From Chenopodium formosanum (taxonomy: Eukaryota; Streptophyta; Magnoliopsida; Caryophyllales; Amaranthaceae): DNA of 64,000 nucleotides. The position numbers were made by a program, and so were the translations under genes. A model generated the notes under the pieces. The model saw only the letters and a list, made by a program, of their open reading frames with translations. It did no database searches and had not been told where the DNA came from. The first letter of the stretch is position 1; every line of letters begins with the position of its first letter. Below are positions 1 to 12,100 of the stretch, piece by piece. The stretch covers positions 38,709,072 to 38,773,071 of the forward strand of contig CM044879.1 of NCBI GenBank assembly GCA_024500155.1. Direction: 5' to 3'.

Positions 1-1472
1 ATTTTGTTTTGAATGGACTATTATGCCCTCTCTTTCTCACTCTCATGCTTTGGAGGCACCTACTCTGAAGCTAAATTCTCCATGAAAGTGGTTGTGATGT
101 GTTCATTTTACATATATATTTATCCCCGTCCCTTGGTAGTAATTAGTAGTGTTTTTGGCTCCTACGAGCCACTTTTATTACTAATTTGTGTTTTCCAGTA
201 CTTTGGTAGTTTTGCTTGAGTTTTGTAGGAATTTGCGTACTTGGAGCATTTTCCCGGGTTTTCGAGGAGCATCTACAAGTGTTGGAAGACCGCGACCCAA
301 TTCGTTAGCCCAAGACCGATCGGAGGTATCGACCGGTGACTAAGGGCTCAGTTTGATGGCACTTGGGCCGAGTTCGGAGGCCCAAAGGTGGAGTTCGGAG
401 GCCCAAAGGCCTCGCCCAAGCTACGAAGCTTCGCCCGGAGGCGCGCCCGGCCGGGCGGGGCGGATCAGCACCTTGAAGAGTCCCGCGCCCGAAGACGCGC
501 CCGACCGGGCGCGAGAAGCCTTCAGAGAAGAGAAAAGGCGGGCCCGGTCGGGTGAGCCACTGCCCGACCGGGCGCGAGTAGGCTGTGGACTTGTTTAGTT
601 TTCCGATTTAGTTTTGTTTAGCGAATAAGCTTGCTTAGTATTAATGTGATATTATTAGGCAAGATTACTACTTCTTTTTCATCTCTCTTACTCTAGATTT
701 TAATTCTCTCTCTCACTACTTAGACTTTCTCTCTCAAAACTTATTCTCTCTTGTTCCTTAACTCTATTGTAATTCCGCCGTCTTGGTACGATTTCTCTCT
801 TAATTAATCTCAGTATTTTATTCATTCAATTCCTTCATGTCTTGTTTAATTATTATGTTTTGTTTAGTTTTAATTATGTCCGAGTAGTTTAATTCTAGGG
901 TTTAGGGGGATCCATAATTAATATGAAGGGATAATTTATTATTGTTGATTATTGATATTGCATGGTAATTTCTTGTTGAATTGTTTTAATTCTTTGCAAT
1001 TGGGTTATGAATCGAGCAGATGTAATTTGATTGTGAATGTTTAGCAATATTGAATTAATGAATCGAGTAGATGTTAATTTGATATTAAAGGCTAATTTCA
1101 ATAGGAACTTAGATCTAGTAAATTGCGAGAGCCTGTTAGATCTATGTTGATTAGTAAATTGCGAGAGCCTGTTAATCATGTTATCTGTGCAATGTTGATT
1201 AATTGATTGTTATGTTTTATCCCGGAATATTAATTATTGGTGAACCTGTGACCCTAGGCCTTCTTATTATCGACTTTCTCCCTAAACTTAATCTTCGTAG
1301 TATAATTTCATATTAAATACAACAAATCGGTTACTTTAATAATTTAGATTATTTTAATTAATTAGGAGTAGAAAGACCAGTTTCCCTGGGATTCGACCCT
1401 ACTTCCCTATCTACTTTAGTTAGATGATTTAGGTAATTACTTTTGATTAGGGGATACGACTTTACCCTGTCA
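1..1472. repeat. Probable 3' part of a long Ty3/gypsy-type LTR (remnant)
   Basis: No credible gene is seen. The stretch ends with the layout common at the inner end of long gypsy LTRs: a 'gggattcgaccct' block near 1389, a 'ggggatacgactttaccctgtca' type ending, and a terminal CA at 1471-1472. A GC-rich block lies at about 340-595, and a direct repeat of 'agtaaattgcgagagcctgtt' occurs near 1115 and 1150. No primer-binding site follows, so this may be a solo or 3' LTR whose start lies left of the window. The family assignment rests on general resemblance only. Confidence 0.45.
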
Positions 1473-1740
1473 GGTTGTCTCCTCCATAACTCATTGGCTC
1501 ATTGCAGCAGATAATACGAAACAAGTTTGTAATTATCTCCATATGACTCTTAATTCATCCATAATAATTAAGCAACTTCGGAGCTATCTCTACCATGAAG
1601 CACCACCATCTCCCCTACCAACCACTAATACCACCGCAGTCACCATCTCATCACCAACCACCACCACAAACACCACCAGCCGTCCAGCAACCATAACCAG
1701 TAGCAGCTTTTTGAATTTTTATTTTTAAAAAATAGAGAAA
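1473..1740. other. Unassigned stretch with CCA/ACC-rich tract
   Basis: A Thr/Pro/Ser-coding-like 'accacc' tract lies at about 1595-1700. No recognisable gene or repeat family was identified. Confidence 0.4.
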
Positions 1741-1746
1741 ACACCC

Positions 1747-1905
1747 AAATATTTCGTAATTCGTAGGTGGAAACGCCTGATTTTTTCGTTCCACCTACGG
1801 GTTACGAAATCTTTAGGCGTTTCCAGCAAAAAACGCCTATAGATTTCATAGCTCTTAGGTGGAAACGAAAAATTCAGGCGTTTCCACCTCCGGGTTATGA
1901 CATTT
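1747..1905. repeat. Nested inverted repeat (foldback, ~80-bp arms)
   Basis: The left arm (about 1747-1826) and right arm (about 1830-1905) are imperfect reverse complements over almost their whole length. The motif 'aggtggaaacgcctga' at 1765 pairs with 'tcaggcgtttccacct' ending near 1888, and an inner 'gaaatctttaggcgttt' pairs with 'aaacgcctatagatttc'. The 'ggcgtttcc' word recurs in both orientations, like subterminal repeats of a DNA transposon. No target duplication or coding capacity was found. Confidence 0.7.
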
Positions 1906-1949
1906 TGAGGCGTTTCCCGACTACTTTTCGTCCCTGAACGGCTGAACAT

Positions 1950-2690
1950 GATGATTTTTGCTACCCATTTATGCCTCGTGAAGAATTTGTAATTCTAATC
2001 CAGTTAATTATTTGTTAATTTTATTGTGATTAAGGATTTCATTATAATTACATTTTTGTATAGTATGTGAAATAAATCAGCAATTTATTGCAAATATCAA
2101 TCTTATACTATGTTGAAATTGTATTTGTGTATTGGTGGACTTATTATGTGTTCGATTTAAGGATTTGCAATGTGTTGTGTATTACCAATATTACACTTAG
2201 ATTGTGTTAGAGAATCCATGAATTGTTTGAAATGAAAGATGCTTCAATGGAGGAGAACCGAGAACAACCATAAGCTAATGTTAACGAAGATTTCAGGGTA
2301 TAAGGTTCAATGGATGAAAGTGAGAAGGAGAGGGGCAAAATGGTACTTGTATATTTAGTTGCGGGCGTTAGTATGTAAAATACGGGCGATGTTTAGCGTT
2401 CCACTTTTTTAATGCTTGCAACACTAGTCTAAAATAGAAATATCACATTACTTGTAACACACTACAATTAAAAAGTTTTTGGGGAATGTTGTACTATTAC
2501 ATACTCATAACTCACTTAATTATACTCCTAACAATCGCTCAACCTCATTTTAAGTTAATTTTATCATGTGACACCTACTTTTCTCAAATACCGTTAAAAA
2601 TAAATGATGGGTTACAACTTACAAGTATAAACAAACAAAAGAATTATATCCACCATTAAAATTTCATCATCAATTCACTCTTTGTAAACC
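1950..2690. other. Intergenic, nothing recognised
   Basis: AT-rich sequence without a supported gene or repeat. Confidence 0.5.
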
Positions 2691-3059
2691 TTTTACTGAT
2701 GGGCTTGGACTAGTGGTGTTTTGTCTTTTTTAAATGGCTCAAAATTTACATCGCAAATTTTAAGATGCATCATGGCGCACCTTGAAATAGGTGCATCACG
2801 CCTATACTTTTGAACATTTAGTAAAAAAATCTGAACAATTGCAAATTTTGCACATGTAGTAAAAAATCTGAACATCGCAAATTTTGAACATTTAGTTAAG
2901 AATTTTGAACAATCGCAATGCATCACGCCTATACTTTTGAACATTTAGTAAAAAAATCTGAACAATCGTGAATTTTGAACATTTAATAAAAAAAATTCGA
3001 ACATCACAAAATTTGAACATTTAGTAAAAAAAACTAAACAATCGCAATGCACCACGCCT

Positions 3060-3609
3060 TTTTTTTTTTGAATGGAATAGGGAGGGGGTGATTTTCATTA
3101 AATGATAATAGTCATTCGGCACTTACAATCATCCCTTAAGAGATCTAAAATCTCAATACAAGAATTAAATACCCCTAAACTAATGACATCGCTTATGAAC
3201 TGATCCTGGATAATTTTATATATCTTTGCATCGTTCTTGACGGAGCTCCATTGATTTATAGTCGCAAAATAGATATAACTTGATTGATCATCAAAATCTG
3301 CAAATTTGACAGGCGAATCTTCTAAATCTGCACCCTTATACAAACAGACGGGCAATTCCACAAATTTACAAGACGAATGTTCTAAATTTGTATCCCTACA
3401 CACACTAAAACCAAACAAACAAACAATACGAAACCCTACATGGAGGGACTGACTATAATCATCATACTGGTGGTGATTTTTATTGGCCAAAACATTAAAT
3501 TAAAGAAGAATTTTGGGCTTACCATCGATAAAAATCGATGGCAGCCCTTAAGATTTAATATGGTGGCTAGGTTTGAAGAGAGAGAACAGAGAAAATTTTA
3601 GGGTTTTTT
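3060..3609 (-). mobile_element. Poly(A) retroposon (non-autonomous, LINE-like) with 12-bp target duplication
   Basis: The insertion is flanked by the direct repeat 'tgcaccacgcct' (3048-3059 and 3610-3621). On the minus strand it begins near 3609, carries a perfect palindrome 'ccatcgatttttatcgatgg' (about 3522-3541) and ends in a poly(A) tail (T-run at 3060-3069 on the + strand). The ~130-codon open frame at 3098-3490 (minus) starts with TTG, not ATG, and matches no family I recognise. Length, tail and duplication indicate target-primed reverse transcription. It could instead be a processed pseudogene. Confidence 0.7.
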
Positions 3610-3706
3610 TGCACCACGCCTATAGTTTTGAACATTTAGTAAAAAAATATAAATTATAACAAATTTGAATATTTAGTAAAAAAAAATCTGAACAATTGCA
3701 AATTTT

Positions 3707-3762
3707 GAATTATTACGAGTCAAACAAATTTTGAAAGAAGTTTGTCTGACTCGTAATAATTC
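3707..3762. repeat. Short hairpin, 22-bp arms
   Basis: Arms 3707-3728 and 3741-3762 are reverse complements with one mismatch and a 12-nt loop. It sits inside the degenerate repeat block. Confidence 0.7.
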
Positions 3763-4064
3763 TATAGTTTTGTAATATAAACCAGATATTTACTGTATAC
3801 AAAATTAACATTTCTTATAAGATATGAACATAAATATTGCATGTTTATGTTCAGCTTTTGTGAGTATTTATATTTTCTTACTAAATGTTCAATTTTTGTA
3901 AAATGTTCAACTTTTTTTTACTAAATGTTAGGTGCACCATGGTGCACATAATACTAATTGAATTTACACTACTTTAGTTGAAAACCTTAATGGGCTCTTG
4001 AGTATCAGGCCCAAGTGGGGAAGCCATCTTGGCACCAAAGCATTCGGTAAATAACAATTCTAGC

Positions 4065-4129
4065 AAGTAAGTCATTTGTTATTCTTCCTGTCACAAAAAA
4101 AAAAAAAAAAAAAAAAGTAAGTCATTTGT
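4065..4129 (+). mobile_element. Ultra-short poly(A) retroposon scar
   Basis: A 15-bp direct repeat 'aagtaagtcatttgt' (4065-4079, 4115-4129) flanks only 'tattcttcctgtcac' plus about 20 A. This is the signature of an extremely 5'-truncated retroposon. Confidence 0.65.
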
Positions 4130-4559
4130 AAAAACACTTTCTTGAAGATATACATTTTTTTAAGCAAGATAAATTTAAAATTGCTCTTTAAGATCATGTA
4201 TTTTCCATCTATATTTACTATAAATGACATAAATGTCACACATTGTTGTACTTAGACTTTTTGTATTTACCTCTCTTTTCTATAGTCTTTACATGTTTTA
4301 TGCAAGGTATGGGCCATAAAAATTTTCGAGAAGAATAGAAGTACTGCGACATCAATGAGCATATTAATGATATTACAATATATTGAGAAAATTTTGGAGC
4401 TTATTGTAAGTAAGAAGTGAGGATGTATAATTGCATATATAATTCATATATAAGTTGAGAGATATGATTTGCCAACATATATGATCATGCTTGCTACATA
4501 ATTAGAGACATCTTTGTCTATATATATGTAAGATAAGGTGACAAGAATACGAAACAAAG

Positions 4560-5640
4560 TTAAACACGCAAGACAACATTGATTATTCATCGACAATGAA
4601 TATTACTAATTAAACTTTCAAGGTGTTCCTGTAAAGATCGTGTCATTGTGTTATGGGCAATGTTATTATTTTCTAACAAAATAATTAACATACGTGCCAA
4701 TGTGTTAATGTGTTAAAGATAATGTAACAATTATTTTCAAACGGATTGATTAACATATGTGTCACTATCGCCTACTCACCAAATTTAATATAACACATGT
4801 TTGGAAAAAAAAAAAAATCACAACAAATAACAAGATCCTACGTGACTATAGTGTCCTGAAGTATAGAAATCATATTAAAGTATTAAATTATACGACATTT
4901 TTTTAAATAGATTTCACATAAAATTTCAATTTGGACAAACTAAAGAAAATGAAAGGAGTATTATTTTCAAGATTGAGTAACATACGTGTCGACGTGTCAG
5001 TTTCACATACTCACCTCACGAAGATAAGGTTATTATTATAGTTAAGCATATAATAATACAATAATAGCTCTCAAGTAGTTCCTCAATCTCGAATTAATTA
5101 ACTTAATTTGACCGACACAAGATTTTAGGCAATAAATTGTCCCTTTTATCTTAATGAGCCATAATCAGTAATGAGAGTTACATTTTATTAATGGTGAGAG
5201 GATTGACAAACATACATATCATATTATCAGCGTGTCACTATATCACCACTGTTATTTCCAAAGGAAATGATTAACATACGTGTCAGACCGTTAATGTGTC
5301 TTTGTGTTAAGGACAACGTGACTATCATTTCAAAATTCATTGACCAATATACGTGCCAGCGTGTCACTATCACCTACTCACCAATCTCTAAAACCTCTTG
5401 TTTAGAAACTAAAAATCAAAACAAAGATAATAAGATCCTACGTGACTATGTTTTGAATTAACATACGAATAGATTAAACTTTATTCTCATTGAAACCTGT
5501 TAAAATTTCGAATAAAACACAGATAAGAAAATGAGAGTAGTATTATTCCGTATTTCCAAACAAATTGAGTAATATACGTGTCAGTGTGTCGCTATCACCC
5601 ACTCACCTCATGAAAACACCATCTTGAATTCCTTATTGTA
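4560..5640. repeat. Dispersed ACGTG...TACTCACC module upstream of gene 1
   Basis: A diverged module of the form 'acgtgtcagtgtgtcactatcacctactcacc' recurs near 4752, 4981, 5223, 5348 and 5573, in the same orientation and with unequal spacing (roughly 125-240 bp). It lies 0.4-1.3 kb upstream of the first gene. It may be a decayed tandem repeat. The ACGTG core matches bZIP/bHLH target cores, but regulatory use is not shown by sequence. Confidence 0.5.
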
Positions 5641-5740
5641 TACCAAACCGCCCAAGAGATAAAATAAAACTAGAAAAAAGCCAGAAAAAGGAAGCAAGAA
5701 AGCGAAAAACAAAAGCAAAAAAAATAAATAAAAATGGAAT

Positions 5741-5793
5741 TATAAAAATAAATACACCCAACTTCAAGTTTCTCTCTCTTGTTTCTCTCTCTA
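5741..5793 (+). promoter_or_regulatory. Putative core promoter of gene 1 (TATA + pyrimidine patch)
   Basis: 'tataaaaata' at 5741-5750 is followed by a CT-rich patch at 5771-5793, a common plant core-promoter layout. The leader would then be about 290 nt before the ATG at 6066. Confidence 0.5.
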
Positions 5794-6055
5794 TCGAAAT
5801 CAACGAAACCCAGGAAAGCTCAGTTGGGTTCTTTCCTGGGTATTATTGCTTTCTTCTTCCTTGTTATTACACTATACACTTCCAAGTTCCCACCTTTCAC
5901 TTTCTCTCTCCTTCGACGTCACTCCTTTACTCTCACTCCTCTTTCTCTCTCCTACCCTTTTCCCCATTTTTATTATCAATTCTTGGAATTGATCATTGTT
6001 TCTGATTAGGGTTTACTCTGATTTTGTTTCTGGGGTTTCAATTTTTGTCAGTTAC

Positions 6056-6154
6056 ATGAACTATAATGTCGAGAATATGCAGAGATTTGGGAATTTTTGT
6101 GGGTTTGATGATTATTATAGTTGGGTTGAATTTGAATTATACTTTTGCAATTGA
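6056..6154 (+). promoter_or_regulatory. Overlapping upstream ORF at gene 1 start
   Basis: An ATG at 6056, 10 nt before the main ATG and in another frame, opens 32 codons and stops at 6152-6154 inside exon 1. Its context is weak (T at -3), whereas the main ATG has A at -3, so leaky scanning would be needed. Confidence 0.4.
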
Positions 6155-9100
6155 TTCAATTGATGATGATGATGATGGGTTTTCGATTATTGGAAGTGGG
6201 GTTGAGAATTCGTATCAATTTCATGGGGATTACTCTCCTCCGACGCCGCCACCTCCGGTGCTTCCGCCGTTACCGCCTTCAGCGTCGTGTGAAGGTGATC
6301 TTAGGGGATTCGGATCGCTTGAGAGTGTTTGTAAGCTTAATTCTAGCTTAGAATTATCAAATGATTTGTATATAAAAGGGAGTGGTAATTTAGAGATTGA
6401 TTCTGGTGTGATTATTAGTTGCCCTGTTGCTGGGTGTTCAATAACTGTTAATTTGAGTGGTGAATTTCAGTTGGGTAGGAATGCTACTGTAGTTGCTGGA
6501 GCTTTCTGGGTTGTGGCCGAGAATGCGAGTTTTCTTGAAGGCTCTCTAGTTAATGTTAGTGCTTTGGGTGGTCCTCCGCCTGCACAGACGAGTGGGACGC
6601 CTGTCGGGGTGCAGGGTGCCGGTGGCGGGCATGGTGGGAGGGGTGCTAATTGTTTGGCAGACAATTCAAAGCTTCCTGAGGATGTGTGGGGTGGAGATGC
6701 CTATGCTTGGTCTGAGGTAGACAAGCCGTGGAGTTTTGGCAGCCGCGGTGGGACTACAAGTAAAGGGGAGAATTATGGCGGTGGAGGTGGTGGGAGGATA
6801 CTGTTAAATATGACTAATTCAATTGAAATGGATGGCAGTCTTCTGGCTGATGGCGGCACCACGGGCATCAAAGGGGGAGGAGGTTCAGGTGGTAGCATAT
6901 TTATAAAGGCTTCTAAAATGTATGTTCTGCTTCCTCTAATTATGGATTTTTATGTTGATTTCTTTTTGTTCTGAATTTAGTTAAGTCTATTGATGGTTTA
7001 TCATGATATTTTGTTACAGGCTATATTGTTATGTAACTTTGTACATACTTGTAATCCTTTGGGTGGGTTGAGTTAGATGTTTGGGAGGTTTTTAGGATCA
7101 TATGAGATGGCTTTTTTTTTGTTTGTTAAATGGTTATAAATTTTTATAGATTATCTATGTCTGTTATTCGAGTAAGAAATATACAAGTATGAACATTAAA
7201 GAGTTAAGGGTTTTTAGACCTAATGTCTTGTGACTATTGATTCTTGACGTTGGCTTTGCTTGCCTCAGCATTATTTTGTTGGAGCAAAGTTTTTTTGGAT
7301 AATAAGCAGAATTTTGATTTGGCCCATTCCATAATTACTATTTCAGCCTCTTAGGCCATACCGTCTTGAAAGGATATGGCATTATGGCTTATTGTAAACA
7401 TTTTTAGTTGTTAATATTCTTGTCATGAGTCTCATGACTAAAGATGCATATTTGAACAAAAAAAAAAACTAATGTATAGAAGCAGCACTTCAAGCTCCAT
7501 ACCTTCATGAAAGGATATGGCATAACTAATAAGAGATAAAAGATGCATAATAGCACCACCCTTCAGGTTGTGCAGCAAGTCCTTATATTAGGTAGGACTT
7601 AGGTGCCGTCCATTGCCATATCTTCCGAAGGGCTTTTCAATTGTACTATGGCACGCCCTGGCTGTATTCTCTTGGCAGGTGATTTTCAGCATCTGGTTTT
7701 GACCTAGAACTTCAGGTGACAATTGAGTGGACTTATTTCATCTCTTATGCCTCACTTCTATACATTGTTCTTAGAGTTTCAGGAAATGATCTTTTCTGTT
7801 CAGCAATTCTTTGTCAACCCCGTGCTCTGCAGCGTGCCAGGATCTTTATCTATGGGGTTTTACCTGATGTTTTTCAAAGCTTCAACTCCTTGCATTTCAT
7901 TTTCTAGTCAGACTGCTTGCTCTCTGGAGTATCTAGTTAAACAATTTAGGGAAATTATCTAATGATCTAGTGGAAGATTTATGAATGAAAAATGAGGCTT
8001 GGATAGGAATTGTGGTGTTGCAGGTTTTATGCTGTAGAAGGTCATTGTTATTGGATTAAGGGTTAGTTAGAAACAACCTCTAAGCTATTGCACGGGGAAT
8101 GTTGGTTACTTATTTACTATTGATCTTCTCGCCCCAACCAAGGCAGGAGCCTATTTTAGAGGCATCAGGGTGATGAATTTGTTACTGTTAGTATCACAAT
8201 GAAATTCAAGTGGGGCCTTTGTTTAGAGTTGAGATTGGAATGCTTGATTGCTAGTGGTCCAACTCTCCTTCCTTCTTAAGTTAATTCTTTTTGAAAATGC
8301 TATGTTACTTTTTTTTTTTTTCCTTTTTAATTTTATTTTAAATTTTCTCTATTGGAGTAAGGCTAGATGCTTCTAGACCTCAAACCATTTGATGGCAGAT
8401 TGGTAGGAGACATGCTTCTATTCACCATTTTTGTTTTTTTGTTATTGCTAAGCGAGAAGAGATGGGTATAGTGACAGGATTTAACTGGTGTAGTACATTT
8501 AGAAAGATCTCATCTCTCTCTCGCTCTCACTCTCTAGGTTAGGGTGGATGGTATACTCAGCATTGTGTATTTGGGATGTGAGTGGGGACTAATAGAAATT
8601 AAATAGCTGAGCTCATTTGGGGTGCTTGAGGGAAGAGGGTAGAAGATTTTTGGAAAATAAAAGGTCACCACCCTTCAATAGAGACTTGATTAGGGGCTTG
8701 AAATGCTGCTTCTGTACATCAGTTTTTTAGTTCTTTAACTTGTTTTGATTCAGTCATAGATTTGGATTTTCACTTTGGTTTTGCAGCTGAGTCTCATCTC
8801 TAATTAGCGATTGTAGTGTCAACTGTTTGATTGTTCAAGCTTTAACTCAGAGCCCAACATATTCTTATAATTAGGAATATAAATTATTCCGATGTGTAGC
8901 TTTCTGTTATATTTCATTTACAATATAGTATTTACAAACTCATATAATACTGTTCAAGCTCCAATAATGTTTCATTATATTCCCTCATATTCCCCTCCAG
9001 TATGACTTCTTTATAAGCCAGACATCAATTATGGCCCCTATGAGGAATTAGATTGCCAAGTGCCAATCATTCTTTTGTCCAAGGAACAGAATGCATGAAA

Positions 9101-12100
9101 TTTTAAATTGTTAAGATGAGGGAGACTGGAGACATCTATGTGGAAGGGAGAAGAATGTACTTGGAGGAAGCTTTCCTCTCGTCCAGAAGTTATATTATGT
9201 CAGTGAAATTGTTGAATTAGTAGAATATGCTTGGTGCTGTTTGAATTTATGTTGTCTCCAGAGGGACAATAATTCAAGCATAGGAAATGTTTGAGGATGG
9301 TTAGTTGAATTGTGGTTCCTCTCTGCTTCTGCTCCTTTCAATAGTGTCTTCTTCCACCCTTTCTCGGAATCACCAACCTTTTGGGACAGCATATACCACA
9401 TTGATTTTCATTATATATACATTGCCATTACAATCTGCTGTTTGGATCTACCCTTATAATTTTCCTTGCAAAGAGCAGGGCTGGAAATGGCCGGGTAAGT
9501 GCATCTGGAGGTGATGGCTTTGCTGGAGGAGGTGGTGGAAGAGTTTCCATCAACATCTTTAGCAGGCGTGATGATCAAGAATATTATGTTCACGGTAACA
9601 ATCCTTCATGCTACCTTTCAATAATTTTATATAGGCTAATTAACTAATTGTATTCTTTTTCTTTGATGTATCGATAAAATATATGACTACTGCTGTCAAC
9701 AAGAACCATTTGTTTTTCTGCTCTGGACTTGTAGGAAGAAAAGATACATAAAATATTTAGTGGAAGATTTAGGTTTTTGAGATCCAGCATAAACTTGTTG
9801 TTGATCAAATTTTGTTCTCTTGGATTTCTTTTGCAATGGTGACAAATAAATCAGTGGCTGACCTGCCTTTTTGTGACTGTGTTCTAATATTTCTGCTGAA
9901 CCTCCCAAGTACCTGTTGTATTGCTAACTTCATCCATGAACATTTACAAGGATGGAACTAGGGGCAGATCAAATGTCTTACATTCTGACCTTTGTATTGC
10001 TGAATTTAGGTACACTACCTCCCGATCTATAATGTGACTTTGGAAATTTACAGGGCTCAGTTCCCATTACGTAGAAGTAATGCCGCTATTAATTTTATGT
10101 TCAATTTAGGAGGTTATGGACAGAAATTGTAAGATGGTAGTTAGTTTTTCTTGCCAGTGGACTCATAGATCTTTCCCGTGTCCAGTCTCTCCTATTTGTT
10201 TATGCATGGTATATTCAGGCATATAGTAATTTTTTTTATTTTTTATTTTATAGGAGGGAGAAGTTTTGGTTGCCCTAAAAACTCAGGTGGTGCTGGTACA
10301 TTTTATGATCATGTTCCTCGGAGGCTGACTATCGACAATCACAACTTGTCAACGGACACAAACACACTTCTCCTAGAATTCCCTAATCAGCCACTGTGGT
10401 CAAATGTCTACATACAGAATCAGGCAAAGGCTACAGTTCCTTTGTTTTGGAGTCGTGTGCAGGTAAACAATGTGTTGAATTGAGCATTTTATTTTGTGGT
10501 GTTGGTAATTGTTTTTGTTTCAGCCCTGAGTTTGTGTATGTTGCCCCACCTTATTCACTTGGTAAACAAAAATGTTTTGCTTTATTCTAAGATTCAATCA
10601 TGCAGTTAAAGATTGCCTTTAGTATTGACTATTGAGTCATCTCTGATTCTCTGGTGCTTATTTGTAGGCATTTGCAAATATTGTGTCCAAGTCTGGCTAT
10701 GTTTAGTATACCATATTTTTACTGATGTGATATGAACTTTATATATGTGTATATGGACCCTTAGATTATCATAATGGGACAATTGAGTCGCTTTCCTGAT
10801 TTTACACAACTTCGCAAACTGATTCCTGATTTCTTATCCTTAAAATCATATTCTTTACTTTTGAGATCAAACGCTGAACATTTTTTTCTTTATTGTTTTT
10901 TTCTCTTGATTATTAATGTGTTTTGTTCATACAAGACATTTGGAAGGGTATCAATTTGAAGTTGGATTTTGAGGAGGCCTATGGTAGAGCAATATGCAGT
11001 TTACTACTCCCTCCGTCCCTGAAAGAACGACCCTTTTGGACATTTTTCACGTGTATTAAGAAACTTAAGTGGGAAGTACAAAGTGTATGGGAAAGCTAAT
11101 AAAAGTACACTGAAAAGGTAAATTGATATGGGATTTGTAAAAAAGCAAAATTTACATGGGGAAGCTAATTTTGCACAAATATTATTGCAAATTGGAGGGT
11201 ATTTTAATGCAAATGGGATGAAACATTTTGGGACTAAAATTTGGCCAAAAGGGTCATTCTTTTAGAGACGAGGGAGTAATTGGCTAATCCTAGTAATGTG
11301 ATTAATTGGAGTTTAGCCTTTGTGGAAAGGATTAATCTTTTGTGTCGATGCAAGTGTTAGATCTTACTCAGTATTGCTTCTTGTTTCATCTTGATTTATG
11401 TATATTTTTAATTTAAACAGGTCCAAGGACAGCTTACTCTGTCCTCTGGCGCAGCTTTGACCTTTGGCCTAGCACATTATGCATCATCAGCATTCGAACT
11501 AATTGCAGAAGAACTCTTGATGAGTGACTCGTTGATTAAGGTATGCTACATTTTTTTTTTCCTGTCACTATGATTGTCATTACTAGATATGATAGTGGTT
11601 AAAGCCCTTCTAATTTTCTAAAGCCTTACAATTTGAAAGAGGAAGCCACAACCAATCAACTTAAGATGAAGAAGTTCAGCATCACTGAGCCTACTGTATT
11701 ACTTTCGGAATTTCTCTTTTAATTGTGTATTAGTCCATTGAAGGGCTAATGATGAGATTACCTGTCAAACATGCACCAAATTGCATACATGTGATGTTTT
11801 TATATGCCTGTGGTCTATAACTCTGAATTGCTGCTTCTGGACAGTGAAAATTTTGGTTCTTCTGTAGGCACAGTTCTATATCAGCGATCGTTTGGTGTTT
11901 TACGCTAGCATACATCTCTAGGATCTTCCCAAAACAAATTTTTTTATTTTATCCTTTGGATTAAGAGCTGTTTTGGCCTCTCTGGTTGTTGGTTCACCAA
12001 TGTTTCAAGGCAGCTTTCTTTGGTCTGAAATAGCAGAAGTGAGGAGTGCTGTCTAATTTATTTATTTTTGTTTTGTTTTTTAATGACAGTTTGTGCAGAC

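Larger units (their letters stand above)
2700..3960. repeat. Degenerate 'gaacatttagtaaaaaaatctgaac' repeat block
   Basis: Irregular copies of a ~38-40 bp unit with the words 'gaacatttagtaaaaaa' and 'ctgaacaatcgcaaatttt' run from about 2811 to 3047 and resume at 3628-3712. They are interrupted by a 550-bp insertion. The block is bounded by near-palindromic 'tgcaccatggtgca'-like words (about 2764-2785 and 3930-3948), which suggests one non-autonomous element. Its class is unknown. Confidence 0.5.

Noticed and set aside
5779..6009. 76-codon frame in the leader of gene 1
   Set aside because: Begins with TTG and lies in the CT-rich 5' UTR.
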